From: Roseiarcus sp035606915
GTDB lineage: Bacteria > Pseudomonadota > Alphaproteobacteria > Rhizobiales > Beijerinckiaceae
Assembly: GCA_035606915.1 (NCBI GenBank)
Contig: DATNDU010000203.1
Span: 1-64,000 of the forward strand
Length of the DNA stretch: 64,000 nt
Direction of reading: 5' to 3'
Below the pieces are notes generated by a model that was given only the letters and a program-made list of their open reading frames with translations, had not been told where the DNA came from and searched no databases. The position numbers and the translations under genes are program-made. Of this stretch, positions 26,385 to 36,041 are shown one piece after another. Position 1 is the stretch's first letter; every line of letters begins with the position of its first letter.

Positions 26385-27281
26385 TCAGAGGCGATAGAGC
26401 CGCTCGGCGTTGTCGTGAAATAGCCTCTCCTTCTCCGAATCGCTAAAGCCCTTCGTAATTTCGAAGAACGCGCGATAGAGCGTCGCAAAATCGCTGTAGA
26501 TTTTGTCAACGGGGAAATTGCTCGCGAACATCGAGCGGTCCACCCCGAAGAAATCGATCGTCTCAAGCACAAACGGCAGGATGCTTTCGGTCGTCCAGTT
26601 CCAATCGACCATTCCGAGGCCCGAGATCTTTACGGTCACGTTGTCGCAAGCGGCGAGCGCGCGCATGCCTTTGCGCCATTGCTCCAGCCCGCCTGCGTCG
26701 CGATCCACCGGCATACCAGCGTGATTGAGGATGATCGACATGTCGGGGTGTCGCCGGGCGACCGCCGCGGCATCCAGCATCTGAGACGGATAGAGCTGCA
26801 TGTCAAACGATAGATTGAACTTCCGAAGCAGCGCGAAGCCCGCTAGCCAGGCAGGATCAGTCAGCAGGTCCGAGCGGTCGATGTAGGTGAGCGACGGGTT
26901 CTTGTGCCAGTTAAGAATGTCCCTTACGCCACGCACGATCTTGAACTGACATTGGCGCTCCAGAACCCTTTCGACATCGGGTTGATGTAAGGCCACCCGC
27001 ACGACTGCGCCGTGCGGAAAGCCTTGCGAGTCTGATAATTCTTGAAGCCATGCGGTCTCCTCGACAGGGTCCGCGGCGATCGCTTCGACATGGACAGACT
27101 TGACGATATTGAAGCCCTCGACATCGGCGCGATAGTCCGGGATCAGATAATCGTGCGCGATACGGGCGAGGTCACCCGCGACGCTGGGCCCCAGAGGGCG
27201 CTTCGTGAGCCAGGGATAACCCTGGGCGGCGTCCAGCTTCCAAAAATGCTGATGTGGGTCAATAATGCGTAACTGGGGCAT
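26385..27281 (-). CDS. Amidohydrolase, L-fuconolactonase-like (COG3618)
   Basis: 298 residues, TIM-barrel amidohydrolase 2 family. Metal-binding DPHQHFWKLD at the N-terminus, ILNHAGMPVDRDA in the middle, KISGLGMVDWNW and a C-terminal SMFASNFPVDK with FHDNAERLYRL. Members hydrolyse sugar-acid lactones or related ring systems. A truncated relative lies at 46.6-47.2 kb. The neighbours suggest lactone hydrolysis before the enolase-family dehydratase. Confidence 0.87.
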   Translation of the reverse strand: MPQLRIIDPHQHFWKLDAAQGYPWLTKRPLGPSVAGDLARIAHDYLIPDYRADVEGFNIVKSVHVEAIAADPVEETAWLQELSDSQGFPHGAVVRVALHQPDVERVLERQCQFKIVRGVRDILNWHKNPSLTYIDRSDLLTDPAWLAGFALLRKFNLSFDMQLYPSQMLDAAAVARRHPDMSIILNHAGMPVDRDAGGLEQWRKGMRALAACDNVTVKISGLGMVDWNWTTESILPFVLETIDFFGVDRSMFASNFPVDKIYSDFATLYRAFFEITKGFSDSEKERLFHDNAERLYRL

Positions 27282-27360
27282 GACTTTCGGGTCCGCGCTT
27301 CAAAACGGATGGATGGGATCGGCGCGTGGCGTCGATCCCTATGCAGGTCAATCGCGAGCG

Positions 27361-28386
27361 CTATTTGCCCATCGCGTCATTCATCGTCAGACCAAGATCG
27401 GCGCCGGGAATATCGATACCGGGATAAGTGCCGGCGGGAAGGTCGGGAAAGACGTTGACGCCGACTTTTGCGGTGTCCGACGTCATGACGGGAATCGGCA
27501 CGACGATATCGCGCGCGACCTTCTTCTTATCAAGGATATCGACAGCCACTTTCAACGCGTAGGCGCCGAGGCTTGGAGGATCCCCAACCGAAATGCCGCG
27601 CAAGCCTTGATCCTTGTATTTCAAGAGCGCGACGCGCCAACCGTTGGAATCGTCGCCGCTCATCGGGACGAGCGGTCGATGCAAATTGAGAAAGGCCTGC
27701 AACGCGCCATAAGAGCCGTACTGATTGAGGACCCCGTCGACCTTGGGATGTGCGATCAATGCCTTGGTGACTTCGCTCTCACTGACGCTGTCATCCCATT
27801 TGCCAAACACCTCTGCAACGACGTGAATGCCAGGGTACTTTTTCAGCACCGCCATGGAGCCGTCATAGATCTCCTTGTCGCCGCCAATGCCCGCGACCCC
27901 CCGATTCACTATAATGTCGCCCTTGCCGTGCAGTTCGTCGGCAAGCCATTGCGCCTGAAGTTCGCCGAACTTCGCAAAATCCACATGCACCCGATATGCG
28001 TCTGGAGAGGAAACCGGGTGATCGAAGGCGATGACCGGAATGTTGCGCGCGGTCGCCTGCGCGATGACTGCGTCGAGACCATGTTCAGAGGCGGGATTGA
28101 CCAGAATTGCGTCAACGCGGCGCGCGATCATGTCGTTCATGACGGCGATCTGACGTTGCACTTCGACGCCAGAACTAGTGACCGAAAGCACGACCCTGCC
28201 CTTGAGCGCACGCGCAGCGTAAGCCTTAGCCAGGTTTATCGATTCAATTCGCCATTGATTGCCGATGTACGAATTGCTGAGTGCAATCTGATACGGCTTT
28301 TGCTCCGCGGCTGCTAGGCCTATCGCGCCAAATGACATCAGGACGCCAATTGCGGCGGATAGAAGGGTCTGATGACGGATGCCCAT
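27361..28386 (-). CDS. Sugar ABC transporter periplasmic binding protein
   Basis: Ribose-type binding protein (Peripla_BP_4), 341 residues, with a signal peptide (LLSAAIGVLMSFGAIGLAAA) and IALSNSYIGNQWRIESINLA at the mature N-terminus. The ATG at 28386 follows a GGAGAGGAG site. It is divergent from the GntR-ATPase-permease genes, which together would form one CUT2-type transporter. Confidence 0.92.
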   Translation of the reverse strand: MGIRHQTLLSAAIGVLMSFGAIGLAAAEQKPYQIALSNSYIGNQWRIESINLAKAYAARALKGRVVLSVTSSGVEVQRQIAVMNDMIARRVDAILVNPASEHGLDAVIAQATARNIPVIAFDHPVSSPDAYRVHVDFAKFGELQAQWLADELHGKGDIIVNRGVAGIGGDKEIYDGSMAVLKKYPGIHVVAEVFGKWDDSVSESEVTKALIAHPKVDGVLNQYGSYGALQAFLNLHRPLVPMSGDDSNGWRVALLKYKDQGLRGISVGDPPSLGAYALKVAVDILDKKKVARDIVVPIPVMTSDTAKVGVNVFPDLPAGTYPGIDIPGADLGLTMNDAMGK

Positions 28387-28473
28387 ATCGGCTGTCTCCT
28401 CTCCATTTGGCGCGTCGCCTCGAGCGTCGGAGGTGCGCCGCAAAGCCCTCTACCGGAGCCGTAGGACGCCATC

Positions 28474-28491
28474 TGATCTTCTAGAATATCA
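28474..28491. promoter_or_regulatory. Palindromic operator candidate between binding protein and GntR genes
   Basis: TGATCTTCT followed by AGAATATCA: an 18-base inverted repeat with one mismatched pair, lying 87 bases before the binding-protein start and about 100 before the regulator start. A GntR/FCD operator controlling both directions is the natural inference. Confidence 0.55.
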
Positions 28492-28592
28492 GTTGTCAAG
28501 AGCGACGTCGCAAGCTAGGGTTCCCGCGTCGGTGCAGCGGTGTCGTCGACTCGCGGGCGGCCCGTAGTTGGGTGCAGGGAGGTGACGTACAG

Positions 28593-29309
28593 GTGTCCTT
28601 GACAAGGATAGCCGCGACGCAGATTCGCGATGCGATTGTTTCCGGGCGCCTCGCCTTCGGCGAGCCACTTTCGGAGGCGCAGTTGGCCGCCGCATTTGGC
28701 ATGAGCAAGGCTCCTGTGCGCAGCGCTCTGATCGAGTTGCGGGAAAAAGGCCTGGTCACGATCGCTCCGCAGGCGGGAACTTATGTATGCGCCCCGACGG
28801 CGGAAGATATCGGCAAGCTGAGTAGCTTTCGATATCTTTTGGAGACGGGCGCGATAAACCACGCACTTGCCCTGCACGCCGACAAGTTGCTCGACAACCT
28901 CGCTGCGTCGATCGCGCAGATGGCGAACGCCCGCAAGAAATGCAACACCGCCGATTATATTGCGGCGGACACCGCCTTTCATCTTGCCTTCGTGACGCTA
29001 TCGGATAACCGCTACCTTGAGCAGGCGTATTCGCTCATTTCCGGAATCGCCGAGGCGCTGCGTTTTCGCCTGTTCGAGGCCGGTCAATCCTTTCGACGGC
29101 AGTCGTTCGATGAGCATGTCGAAATACTAGCGTCCCTACGCAAAGGGGATGTCGCCGGAGCCGCGCAGATCCTCGAGCGACACATCATGCGCACCGTGCA
29201 ACTCGGAGGAACCGTCCCCGCGCCTCTGAAGAACGGACGCCGCTCCACCCGCAGCGAGAAAGATTATCAGATGCTGTTTCGACGGACTGCGGACGAAGGC
29301 CTGCGATAG
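28593..29309 (+). CDS. GntR-family (FCD) transcriptional regulator
   Basis: 238 residues from GTG at 28593, chosen over GTG at 28572 because GGGAGG lies about nine bases upstream. Winged helix: RIAATQIRDAIVSGRLAFGE, LAAAFGMSKAPVRSALIELR, VTIAPQAGTYV; C-terminal FCD domain with metal-type His residues in AFHLAFVTLSDN and the EHVEILASLRKGD helix. It abuts the ATPase gene (TAG-ATG). Likely local repressor of the sugar-acid module. Confidence 0.92.
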   Translation: MSLTRIAATQIRDAIVSGRLAFGEPLSEAQLAAAFGMSKAPVRSALIELREKGLVTIAPQAGTYVCAPTAEDIGKLSSFRYLLETGAINHALALHADKLLDNLAASIAQMANARKKCNTADYIAADTAFHLAFVTLSDNRYLEQAYSLISGIAEALRFRLFEAGQSFRRQSFDEHVEILASLRKGDVAGAAQILERHIMRTVQLGGTVPAPLKNGRRSTRSEKDYQMLFRRTADEGLR

Positions 29310-30806
29310 ATGCTGAAAGTGCGCGGCATAGATAAGCGATACGGTGCGACGCACGCCGTGCGTGACGTGAGTTTCGACGCGGCGAATGGTCAGGTGCTTG
29401 GCCTGATTGGGGAGAATGGCGCCGGGAAATCAACAGTCATCCGGATGATAGGCGGTATGGTCGCGCCCGACGCGGGGAGCATTCATCTCGACGGAGAGAA
29501 TCTTGTGTTGCGCGGCGCAAGCGATGCTCTGGCGCGTGGCGTCGGCAGCGTGCTTCAGGAGCTGGCGCTGATTGGCGCCCTGACGGTTACAGAGAATCTG
29601 TTCTTGCTGCACGCGCCGACTCGCGCCTGGCTTAGCATCGACAAGCGCCACAGCATTCGGAAAGCGGCGGAGATTTTGGCGCGCCATCAGCTCAATATTT
29701 CTCCTACCGCGCGGGTGGGTGATCTGCCGCTCGGCCAAAGACAGATGCTGGAGATCGTGCGCGCCGTCGAGGGCGACCCCGTGCTGCTCGTCCTCGACGA
29801 GGCGACCTCGTCGCTCGGTCAAGACGAGGTAAACTGGCTAGCCCGCCTGGTGAGGCGGCTTCGCGCCGCGAACCGAATCATTCTGTTCATCTCACACCGA
29901 TGGGATGAGATCGTGACGTTCTGTGATCGGGTCGCCATCATGCGCAACGGCCAACTCGTCGAGGTCGCCGACTGCGCGGCGATGTCTCAGGAGCAGGCGG
30001 TTGCGCTGATGACGGGCCACAGCGAGGCGGGTGGCGGATTCCCTCGTAAAGGAGGGGCTCGAAATGGCGTGCTGCTTGAGGCCCGCGATCTCGAAGGCTC
30101 GATGCTTTCGCGTGTGTCCTTCACTCTCGCGCCGGGCGAAATCCTGGGCCTTGGTGGCCTGGTCGGACAGGGACAGACGGAATTATTGCGCGCGCTGTTC
30201 GGCGTGCCGCCTTTGCGCGGCGGATCGATCGCGCTCAAAGGTCAGGCACTGCGGCTACGGCGACCGCGCGACGCGATTGCGGCAGGCATTGGTTATGTTC
30301 CGCTCGAGCGCAAGAGCGAGGGCCTCTTTCTCGATAAGAGCGTCGCCTTCAACATGACCTATGCCTGCCTGGCGCTCGGCGTGTTGAGCGTATGGCACGG
30401 ATTGATCCGCTTCGGCCGGGAACGCGCCATTGTCAGCGACGCGATCGCGCACCTGAAGATTCGCACCCGCAGCGGCCGCACGCCGGTTCGCGCCCTCAGT
30501 GGCGGAAATCAGCAAAAAGTCCTGTTGGAGAAGTGGCTGCTGACCGGGCCAGCGGTGCTGCTGCTCGACGACGTCACACGCGGCGTCGATATCGCCACCA
30601 AGCATCAGATATACGATTTGATCCGTGCACTGGCCCAGACGGGCGTTGGGATAATTTTCTATTCGAGTGACACCAACGAATTGGTGGGTTTGGCCGACCG
30701 CGTTCTGGTGATGGCGGACGGCGAAATTCGCAAAGTTCTGGCCGACGGCGAAGTATCGGCGGCGGCGATCGTCGGCATCGCATTCAGGCCGAGGGCGGAT
30801 TCATGA
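29310..30806 (+). CDS. Sugar ABC transporter ATPase, two-domain (RbsA/MglA type)
   Basis: 498 residues with two ABC modules. Module 1: Walker A GENGAGKST (near residue 37), signature PLGQRQMLEIVRA, Walker B VLLVLDEATSS. Module 2: degenerate Walker A GLVGQGQTELLRAL, signature LSGGNQQKVLLEKWLL, Walker B VLLLDDVTRGVDIATK. As in the family, the second site is likely weak. It overlaps the first permease gene by four bases. Confidence 0.94.
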   Translation: MLKVRGIDKRYGATHAVRDVSFDAANGQVLGLIGENGAGKSTVIRMIGGMVAPDAGSIHLDGENLVLRGASDALARGVGSVLQELALIGALTVTENLFLLHAPTRAWLSIDKRHSIRKAAEILARHQLNISPTARVGDLPLGQRQMLEIVRAVEGDPVLLVLDEATSSLGQDEVNWLARLVRRLRAANRIILFISHRWDEIVTFCDRVAIMRNGQLVEVADCAAMSQEQAVALMTGHSEAGGGFPRKGGARNGVLLEARDLEGSMLSRVSFTLAPGEILGLGGLVGQGQTELLRALFGVPPLRGGSIALKGQALRLRRPRDAIAAGIGYVPLERKSEGLFLDKSVAFNMTYACLALGVLSVWHGLIRFGRERAIVSDAIAHLKIRTRSGRTPVRALSGGNQQKVLLEKWLLTGPAVLLLDDVTRGVDIATKHQIYDLIRALAQTGVGIIFYSSDTNELVGLADRVLVMADGEIRKVLADGEVSAAAIVGIAFRPRADS

Positions 30807-31750
30807 TGCGTTGGTTGGCCGAGGCCCGGAATTTGGAGGCGTCCGGATCGGTTGGCATCTTCGCGTTTCTGTTCGCGGTCTATATCGTTTTGAAAGGCGG
30901 GCACTACAGCCTTTTCGAGGCCGGCAATCTGGCGACAAATGTCTTGCCGCTCGTGCTTGTGGGGCTGGCGCAATACTTTGTCGTCCTGGTGCGCGGCGTC
31001 GATCTGTCGCTGGGTCCAATCATGTCGGTCAGTGGCTCGCTGGCAGTGGTTTTGTTTCCGTTCGGCGTTGCGCCGGCAATCGCAGCCGTACTGGCGGCCG
31101 GGCTGATCGCCGGCTGCCTCAACGGGTTGCTGATCGCGCGCTTCAAACTGTCGCCGATCGTGGTCACGCTGGCGACAATGTCGGTATGGGACGGCGTCGC
31201 GCTGGTCGTATTGCCGGTGCCCGGAGGAGAGGTGCCGGCTGGGTTGCAGGCCGCGCTGACATCGGGCTCTACTTTGCTGCCGACCTCCTTGGCGTTGCTG
31301 GTCGCGTCAGGCCTGTTCGGCCTCTGGGTGATGACAACCCGATTTGGCCTACAGCTTCGGGCGATCGGCGGCGACGAGGCCGCGGCGGAGGCCAGCGGCA
31401 TTATAGTGACGGAGCTCCGACTGCGGGCCTATGGGTTGGCGGGACTTTTGGCCGCGCTCGCCGGCGTCTATTTTGCGATCAGCACCATGGCGGGCTCGCC
31501 GATCGTTGGCGACGGCTACATTTTGCCCTCCATCGGAGCGGTGGTGTTAGGCGGAGTGCCGCTGGTCGGAGGGCGGGGCTCGCCGATAGGCGTCGTAATG
31601 GGCGCGCTGATCCTCACCATTGTCGGCAGTCTGCTTTATTTCGCGGATTTGTCGGACTTTTATCAGAGCCTGATCGACGGCGTCATTTTGATCGCCGCCG
31701 TCGGCTCGGTGGCGGTGCGGGACTGGGTGTGGAAGGCGATGGGGCGATGA
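30803..31750 (+). CDS. Sugar ABC transporter permease 1
   Basis: RbsC-type (BPD_transp_2) permease, 315 residues with about 8-10 hydrophobic segments. Family motifs are VLVRGVDLSLGPIMSVSG and GSPIVGDGYILPSIGAVVLGG followed by VGGRGSPIGVVMGALIL. It overlaps the ATPase gene before it and the second permease after it (ATGA), so it is part of a four-component CUT2 transporter. Confidence 0.93.
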   Translation: MMRWLAEARNLEASGSVGIFAFLFAVYIVLKGGHYSLFEAGNLATNVLPLVLVGLAQYFVVLVRGVDLSLGPIMSVSGSLAVVLFPFGVAPAIAAVLAAGLIAGCLNGLLIARFKLSPIVVTLATMSVWDGVALVVLPVPGGEVPAGLQAALTSGSTLLPTSLALLVASGLFGLWVMTTRFGLQLRAIGGDEAAAEASGIIVTELRLRAYGLAGLLAALAGVYFAISTMAGSPIVGDGYILPSIGAVVLGGVPLVGGRGSPIGVVMGALILTIVGSLLYFADLSDFYQSLIDGVILIAAVGSVAVRDWVWKAMGR

Positions 31751-32736
31751 GCGAGACGACGCGGCCGCCACGAGTCGAGCGCCGCCGCATGTTGCTCGAA
31801 TTCGACTCGGCGAGCGCGGCCCCGCTGACCGGGCTCGTCTCCATCGCGCTCATGCTGGTCGTCTGCAATCTACTGGCGCCCGGCTTCGTGTCGTTCAACA
31901 ATATCATGCACATCGCTCAATTGGCCGCGTTCCTCGGCATAGTGGCGATCGGCGAGACGCTGGTTGTATTGAGCGGCGGCATCGACCTTTCCGTTGCTTG
32001 GACGATGACTGGCGCCGGTTGCGTCTTCACTCAGGTGTCGCAAGGCCAGTCCAGCATGTTGCTGCCTGCCCTGGCAGCGGCCCTTGCATCGGGTCTCTGC
32101 GCGGGACTGCTGAACGGGGTCGGCGTGGCGAAGTTTCGCATCTCGCCGATCATCATGACTCTTGGAATGAACAACGTTATGCAAGGCGCGACGTTACTCT
32201 ACACCAACGGCACCCCGTCGGGAAGCGTGGCGGAAGCGGGTAGATTTTTCGCCACGGGGTACATCGGCCCGCTTTCCGTGCTGGTGCTGTTGTGGAGTGG
32301 ATTGGCGATCATTGTGATGGGCGTCTTGCGGGCGAGCCGGGGCGGTCGTCAGTTGCTAGGCGTCGGAGAGAATCCGTTGGTGAGCTTTCTCTCGGGGGTG
32401 CGCAACGATCGCGTTCTGATAGTTGTCTATGCGCTCTCGGGTCTCGCAGCGGCCCTCGCCGGGGTCCTCTACGCTAGTTATTCGGGGGCGAGCTTTTTGG
32501 GAATGGGGGACCAATTCGTGCTGCCGTCGATAGCCGCCGTGGTGATAGGCGGCGGATCGATATACGGCGGGCGGGGGGGATACGGCGGCGCCATCATCGG
32601 CGCGATCTTCCTGACTGTGCTCACAACCTTGCTCGCGATCGTCAATGTCTCCGCAGGCGTGCGCGACATCATCTACGGTGGGGTCATTATAGCCGCGCTG
32701 TTGCTCACTCGCCTTACCCAAGGCGCGGCGTCATAA
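31747..32736 (+). CDS. Sugar ABC transporter permease 2
   Basis: 329 residues from MSETTRPPRVERRRMLLEF, same family as its neighbour: VVLSGGIDLSVAWTMTGAG, KFRISPIIMTLGMNNVMQG, FVLPSIAAVVIGGGSIYGGR. Two distinct permeases suggest a heterodimeric channel. About 150 bases with no evident gene follow before the convergent hydratase. Confidence 0.93.
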   Translation: MSETTRPPRVERRRMLLEFDSASAAPLTGLVSIALMLVVCNLLAPGFVSFNNIMHIAQLAAFLGIVAIGETLVVLSGGIDLSVAWTMTGAGCVFTQVSQGQSSMLLPALAAALASGLCAGLLNGVGVAKFRISPIIMTLGMNNVMQGATLLYTNGTPSGSVAEAGRFFATGYIGPLSVLVLLWSGLAIIVMGVLRASRGGRQLLGVGENPLVSFLSGVRNDRVLIVVYALSGLAAALAGVLYASYSGASFLGMGDQFVLPSIAAVVIGGGSIYGGRGGYGGAIIGAIFLTVLTTLLAIVNVSAGVRDIIYGGVIIAALLLTRLTQGAAS

Positions 32737-32888
32737 GCGCGCAGATCGCAACCGCTGCGCCTTTCGAGCGCCTTCCGACGGCGATCGTTTCCCCAGGCCT
32801 CGAAACGAGCCTGCCACCAGCGCGCGCCGTGCGTCAATCCCAAATCCAAGACTGGCTCCAGCGCTGCGGTAAGCGTCGTTGAAACGCG

Positions 32889-33680
32889 CTACACCTCCAC
32901 CGTCAGATCAACCCTGCCGAGTCGCGCCAACTCGAAGCGGCAGTTGCACGATTCGGCCGGAAATCTGGTCGTCACCAAGTTTCCGGTCATGACGATATCT
33001 CCAGCGCGAAAACCGGTCCCGTTTCCGCTCAGATGTTCAGCGAGCCACGCGACCGAATGAAAGGGATGGCCAAGGACCTCGCGCCCGAACCCGCGATCGG
33101 CGACTGCGCCGTTGACCGAAATGATGTCCTCGATCTCGGCAAGATCGGGCCAACGCCGCTGAAATTCGCCAAGCACGATCTCTGCGTTCCAAGAATTGTC
33201 GGCGACAAGCGAAAAGACATCTAGACTGGCGTAGTCGCAGGCGCGATCGTCGACGATCTCCATCGCCGGACAGACCGCGTCTATCGCGTCGGCGACGTCG
33301 GTAAGCGCGACGGGGCGCCCATCGCCGCCGAGATCGCGAGCCAGGCGCACGGCCACCTCGAATTCGAGCCCGAGCCTGCCATAATCCGAACCCTCTAAGC
33401 GAACGCCGGATCGGTAAACGCGGTCGGCAAGAACGACGCCCGCAATGGGAGTTTCGACGCCGCACATCGCCTGCATGCGCGGCGACGTAAGGCCAACCTT
33501 GTAGCCGATAGGGGCTGCCCCGCGGCTCAGGCTCTGCAGGCGCACATATTCGCGCTGTACGGCATAGGCCGTATCGATATTCGCGACCGGGACTGCTTTC
33601 GCGAGGGAATGAAACTTCAATCGTGCTTCATGTTCCTCCATAAGCGTCTGCGCCGCCTCGATGACGCCAGCGATCTCCAC
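32889..33680 (-). CDS. 2-keto-4-pentenoate hydratase-like protein (copy 1)
   Basis: FAH-superfamily hydratase/decarboxylase type, 263 residues. Motifs: IGYKVGLTSPRMQAMCGV, metal-binding Glu pair in LGLEFEVAVRLARDL, MEIVDDRACDYASLD and VADNSWNAEIVLGEF, then VMTGNLVTTRF. MhpD/HpaH-type enzymes hydrate 2-oxo-4-enoates; a related action on 2-keto-3-deoxy sugar acids is also possible. It is the last gene of a minus-strand operon, after a broken ATPase gene. A same-length paralogue is at 43.6 kb. Confidence 0.88.
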   Translation of the reverse strand: MEIAGVIEAAQTLMEEHEARLKFHSLAKAVPVANIDTAYAVQREYVRLQSLSRGAAPIGYKVGLTSPRMQAMCGVETPIAGVVLADRVYRSGVRLEGSDYGRLGLEFEVAVRLARDLGGDGRPVALTDVADAIDAVCPAMEIVDDRACDYASLDVFSLVADNSWNAEIVLGEFQRRWPDLAEIEDIISVNGAVADRGFGREVLGHPFHSVAWLAEHLSGNGTGFRAGDIVMTGNLVTTRFPAESCNCRFELARLGRVDLTVEV

Positions 33681-33734
33681 GGACTCTGTCCTCCTTTGTC
33701 GCAGGGCGTGCCAACCGCCGGCAGAAATTCGCCG

Positions 33735-35239
33735 TCAATGCACGGCTGCATACATGATGTTTTCCTCGGTGGTGTCGCCCGGAGTGAATTCCTCCACAAC
33801 CCGACCTTGCCTGAAGACCAGGATTCTGTCCGACAAATTCACGATCTCTGGCAGATAAGAGGAGATCATTATCACCGCCATCCCCTGGTCGGCGATGCGA
33901 TCGATGAAATTGTGACTCTCGCCGATGGCGCCAACGTCGACGCCGCGCGTAGGCTCGTCGAAGATCACAAGGCGCGGCCTTTGTAGAAGCGCTTTGCCGA
34001 TGACCAGCTTTTGTTGATTGCCGCCTGAGAGTTCGACGGCGCGGGCGTTCTTGTCTGTGGCGCGAATGTTCAGCGTCTGCGTCCACGTATCGGCGAGGGC
34101 GCGCATCTCGGCCATGTTCGCGATGCCGCCGCCGGCGTTGAGATTTTTAGCCAACAGTCCCGCATACAAATTGTCGGCGATTGGCATTGTCTCGAAGAAG
34201 CCTTCCAGCTTTCTGTCTTCAGTGACATAGACGATCCCGTCCCTGACGGCGGGGGCCGGCGTCCTGTAGCGCGCGGATCTCCCTTCGAAACGCACCTCGC
34301 CGCCATGAAAGAAATCGCGCTTGATGATGCCGCCGATGATTCGGGCGGTTTCGGAGCGGCCGGAGCCGACCAGACCGAACAGGCCAGTTATCTGGTCCTC
34401 ATAGGCGGAGAAGGAATTGTTGCGGACCGTATTGCCCATGGTCAGGTCCTGCACGCTGAGAACCCGTCGTCCGGGGGTACGAATCTGTTCCCGCCCGCGA
34501 CGCTTATACAACTCGCCGGAGAGCGATCGACCGACCATGGCGCGGATGATCTTATCTCGGTCAAACGTCGCCGTCGCGTCGGCGGCGATATGTTCGCCGT
34601 CGCGCAGGATCGTGATCCGGTCGGCGATCGCAAGCGCTTCCTCGATGGCGTGCGAAATGAAGACGATCGATACGCCGCGGCTCTTGAGCCCCTCGACCAG
34701 CGCGAAGAAATGATGTTTTTCCTCCGGCGTCAGCGCGGTCGGCTCGTCGAAGACAATGACCCTGGCTTTGTGCCGCACCGCCCGGACAATCTCCACCATC
34801 TGCTTCTTCGCCGCGCCCGGGGAGGCGACCGTCGCCGTGGGATCGACATGGAAATTCAGCGCCTGCAGGAATTGCTGAGCCGAAATGTAGACGCCGCGCA
34901 GGCGGTTCAGCAGTCTTTCATCGCCGAGATAAAGATTCTGGGCGACCGTCATCGACGGCGCGAGCGTCGTTTCCTGAAACACCATGGCGACGCCGTTGCG
35001 CAATGCGATCGCTGGCGTCGGAAACAATGAAGGCTGGCCGTCGAACAGCATAGTTCCCGCGGTCGGCTGGACCACGCCCGCCATGATTTTGCGATTTTGC
35101 TGAGTGTCGACTTGCCCGCGCCGTTCTCGCCAAGAAGCGCGTGGACCTCGCGCTTTAGGAGCGTGAAGTCGACATTATTCACCACAGCGACGCCGCGGTA
35201 TTCCTTGGTGATTCCCCGCATTTCGAACAGCGTGCTCAT
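33735..35239 (-). pseudogene. Sugar ABC transporter ATPase disrupted by an 8-bp duplication
   Basis: Two-domain ATPase broken just after the first Walker A. The N-terminus runs MSTLFEMRGITKEYRGVAVV to LLGENGAGKSTLSKI, then the frame is lost; the rest resumes in another frame as MAGVVQPTAGTMLFDGQP and is intact to the end (second signature ELSGGNQQKLVIGKALL, Walker B RLVIFDEPTRGVDVG). Removing one copy of the repeated octamer restores a continuous frame of about 498 residues. It starts 4 bases inside the strictosidine-synthase-like relic. Confidence 0.92.
35085..35100. repeat. Exact 8-bp tandem duplication in the ATPase gene
   Basis: GATTTTGC occurs twice head to tail (35085-35092 and 35093-35100). 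On the coding strand it is GCAAAATC GCAAAATC immediately after the Walker A codons, and it shifts the frame by +8. Confidence 0.95.
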
Positions 35240-35987
35240 CGGCTTGCAGCTCCGGGTTCCGGGCCGGGATCCAGCATCACGATCATATCGCCGCCTTTGC
35301 AGGAGATGAATACGCGCCCGCCAAGATCCAGGCAACTCGTCTCCCCATGCCGCGCGCCGTCCGCGCGGCTGTGGAAGCTGGCGATCGGACGGAAGTCGCC
35401 ATCAAGCCTGATCAGCAGGCCATAGGAGCGGCTGGGCGCCCAGGGCTTAAGGATGCCAAGCTGCTTGATGGCGCCGCCCTGAAGCGGCTCCAGAAAGCTC
35501 CGACCCGATTCCAGCGCCGGCGCGATCCAATAGTCGACCTCGACAAACATGTCTTCGCAGAACTCCTGTTCGCGCAGAACAAATTCGACCAGCCGGCCCC
35601 GGGATCGGCGATGCGCTAACCTTTGCGCGGCCCCGCAGCGAACAAGATCGCGCCATCGTTCAGTCCGACGGCCAGATTGCCACCGGCGTCCGTAGCAAGA
35701 CACGTCACCTCGCTGTCGAAACGGGCGATGACTTCGGGCTTCTCCATCTGCCGCGACGGATCGAAAGCGAGGGCGGCGGCGCCGCTCGAAAACACGACGC
35801 GGCGGCCGTCGAAAACAAGATTGTCCGGTCGCTCGATCTCCAGCGCGACGGCGGCCGCGTCGATCGCCTGATTGGGTCGGATGGCGCCGTCCATGGGCGG
35901 CAGCGTAATCGTCGCCTCGCCCGCGCCGCGGAAGCGGTCCGGCGCGTCGGGATGCCGGTAACGCGCGGCAAGATAATTCTTGCCCAT
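35236..35987 (-). pseudogene. Strictosidine-synthase-like beta-propeller protein, internally deleted
   Basis: Two pieces in different frames. The front (from 35987, MGKNYLAARYRHPDAPDRF, then GEATITLPPMDGAIRPNQ and NLVFDGRRVVFSSGAAAL) stops at 35616; the back (GRLVEFVLREQEFCEDMFVE to DLGGRVFISCKGGDMIVML) runs to 35236. Homologues are roughly 370-400 residues with a longer middle, so propeller blades are missing. Such genes often neighbour CUT2 transporters and may encode lactonases. The start is uncertain. Confidence 0.65.
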
Positions 35988-36041
35988 CAGATAAAAGAAG
36001 CGTCCAAACTTGGTGTATCTAAGGAGCAGAAGCCGTTTCCG

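Noticed and set aside
35085..35100. Programmed frameshift in the ABC ATPase
   Set aside because: The insertion is an exact octamer duplication with no slippery heptamer or stimulatory structure, and family members need no frameshift.
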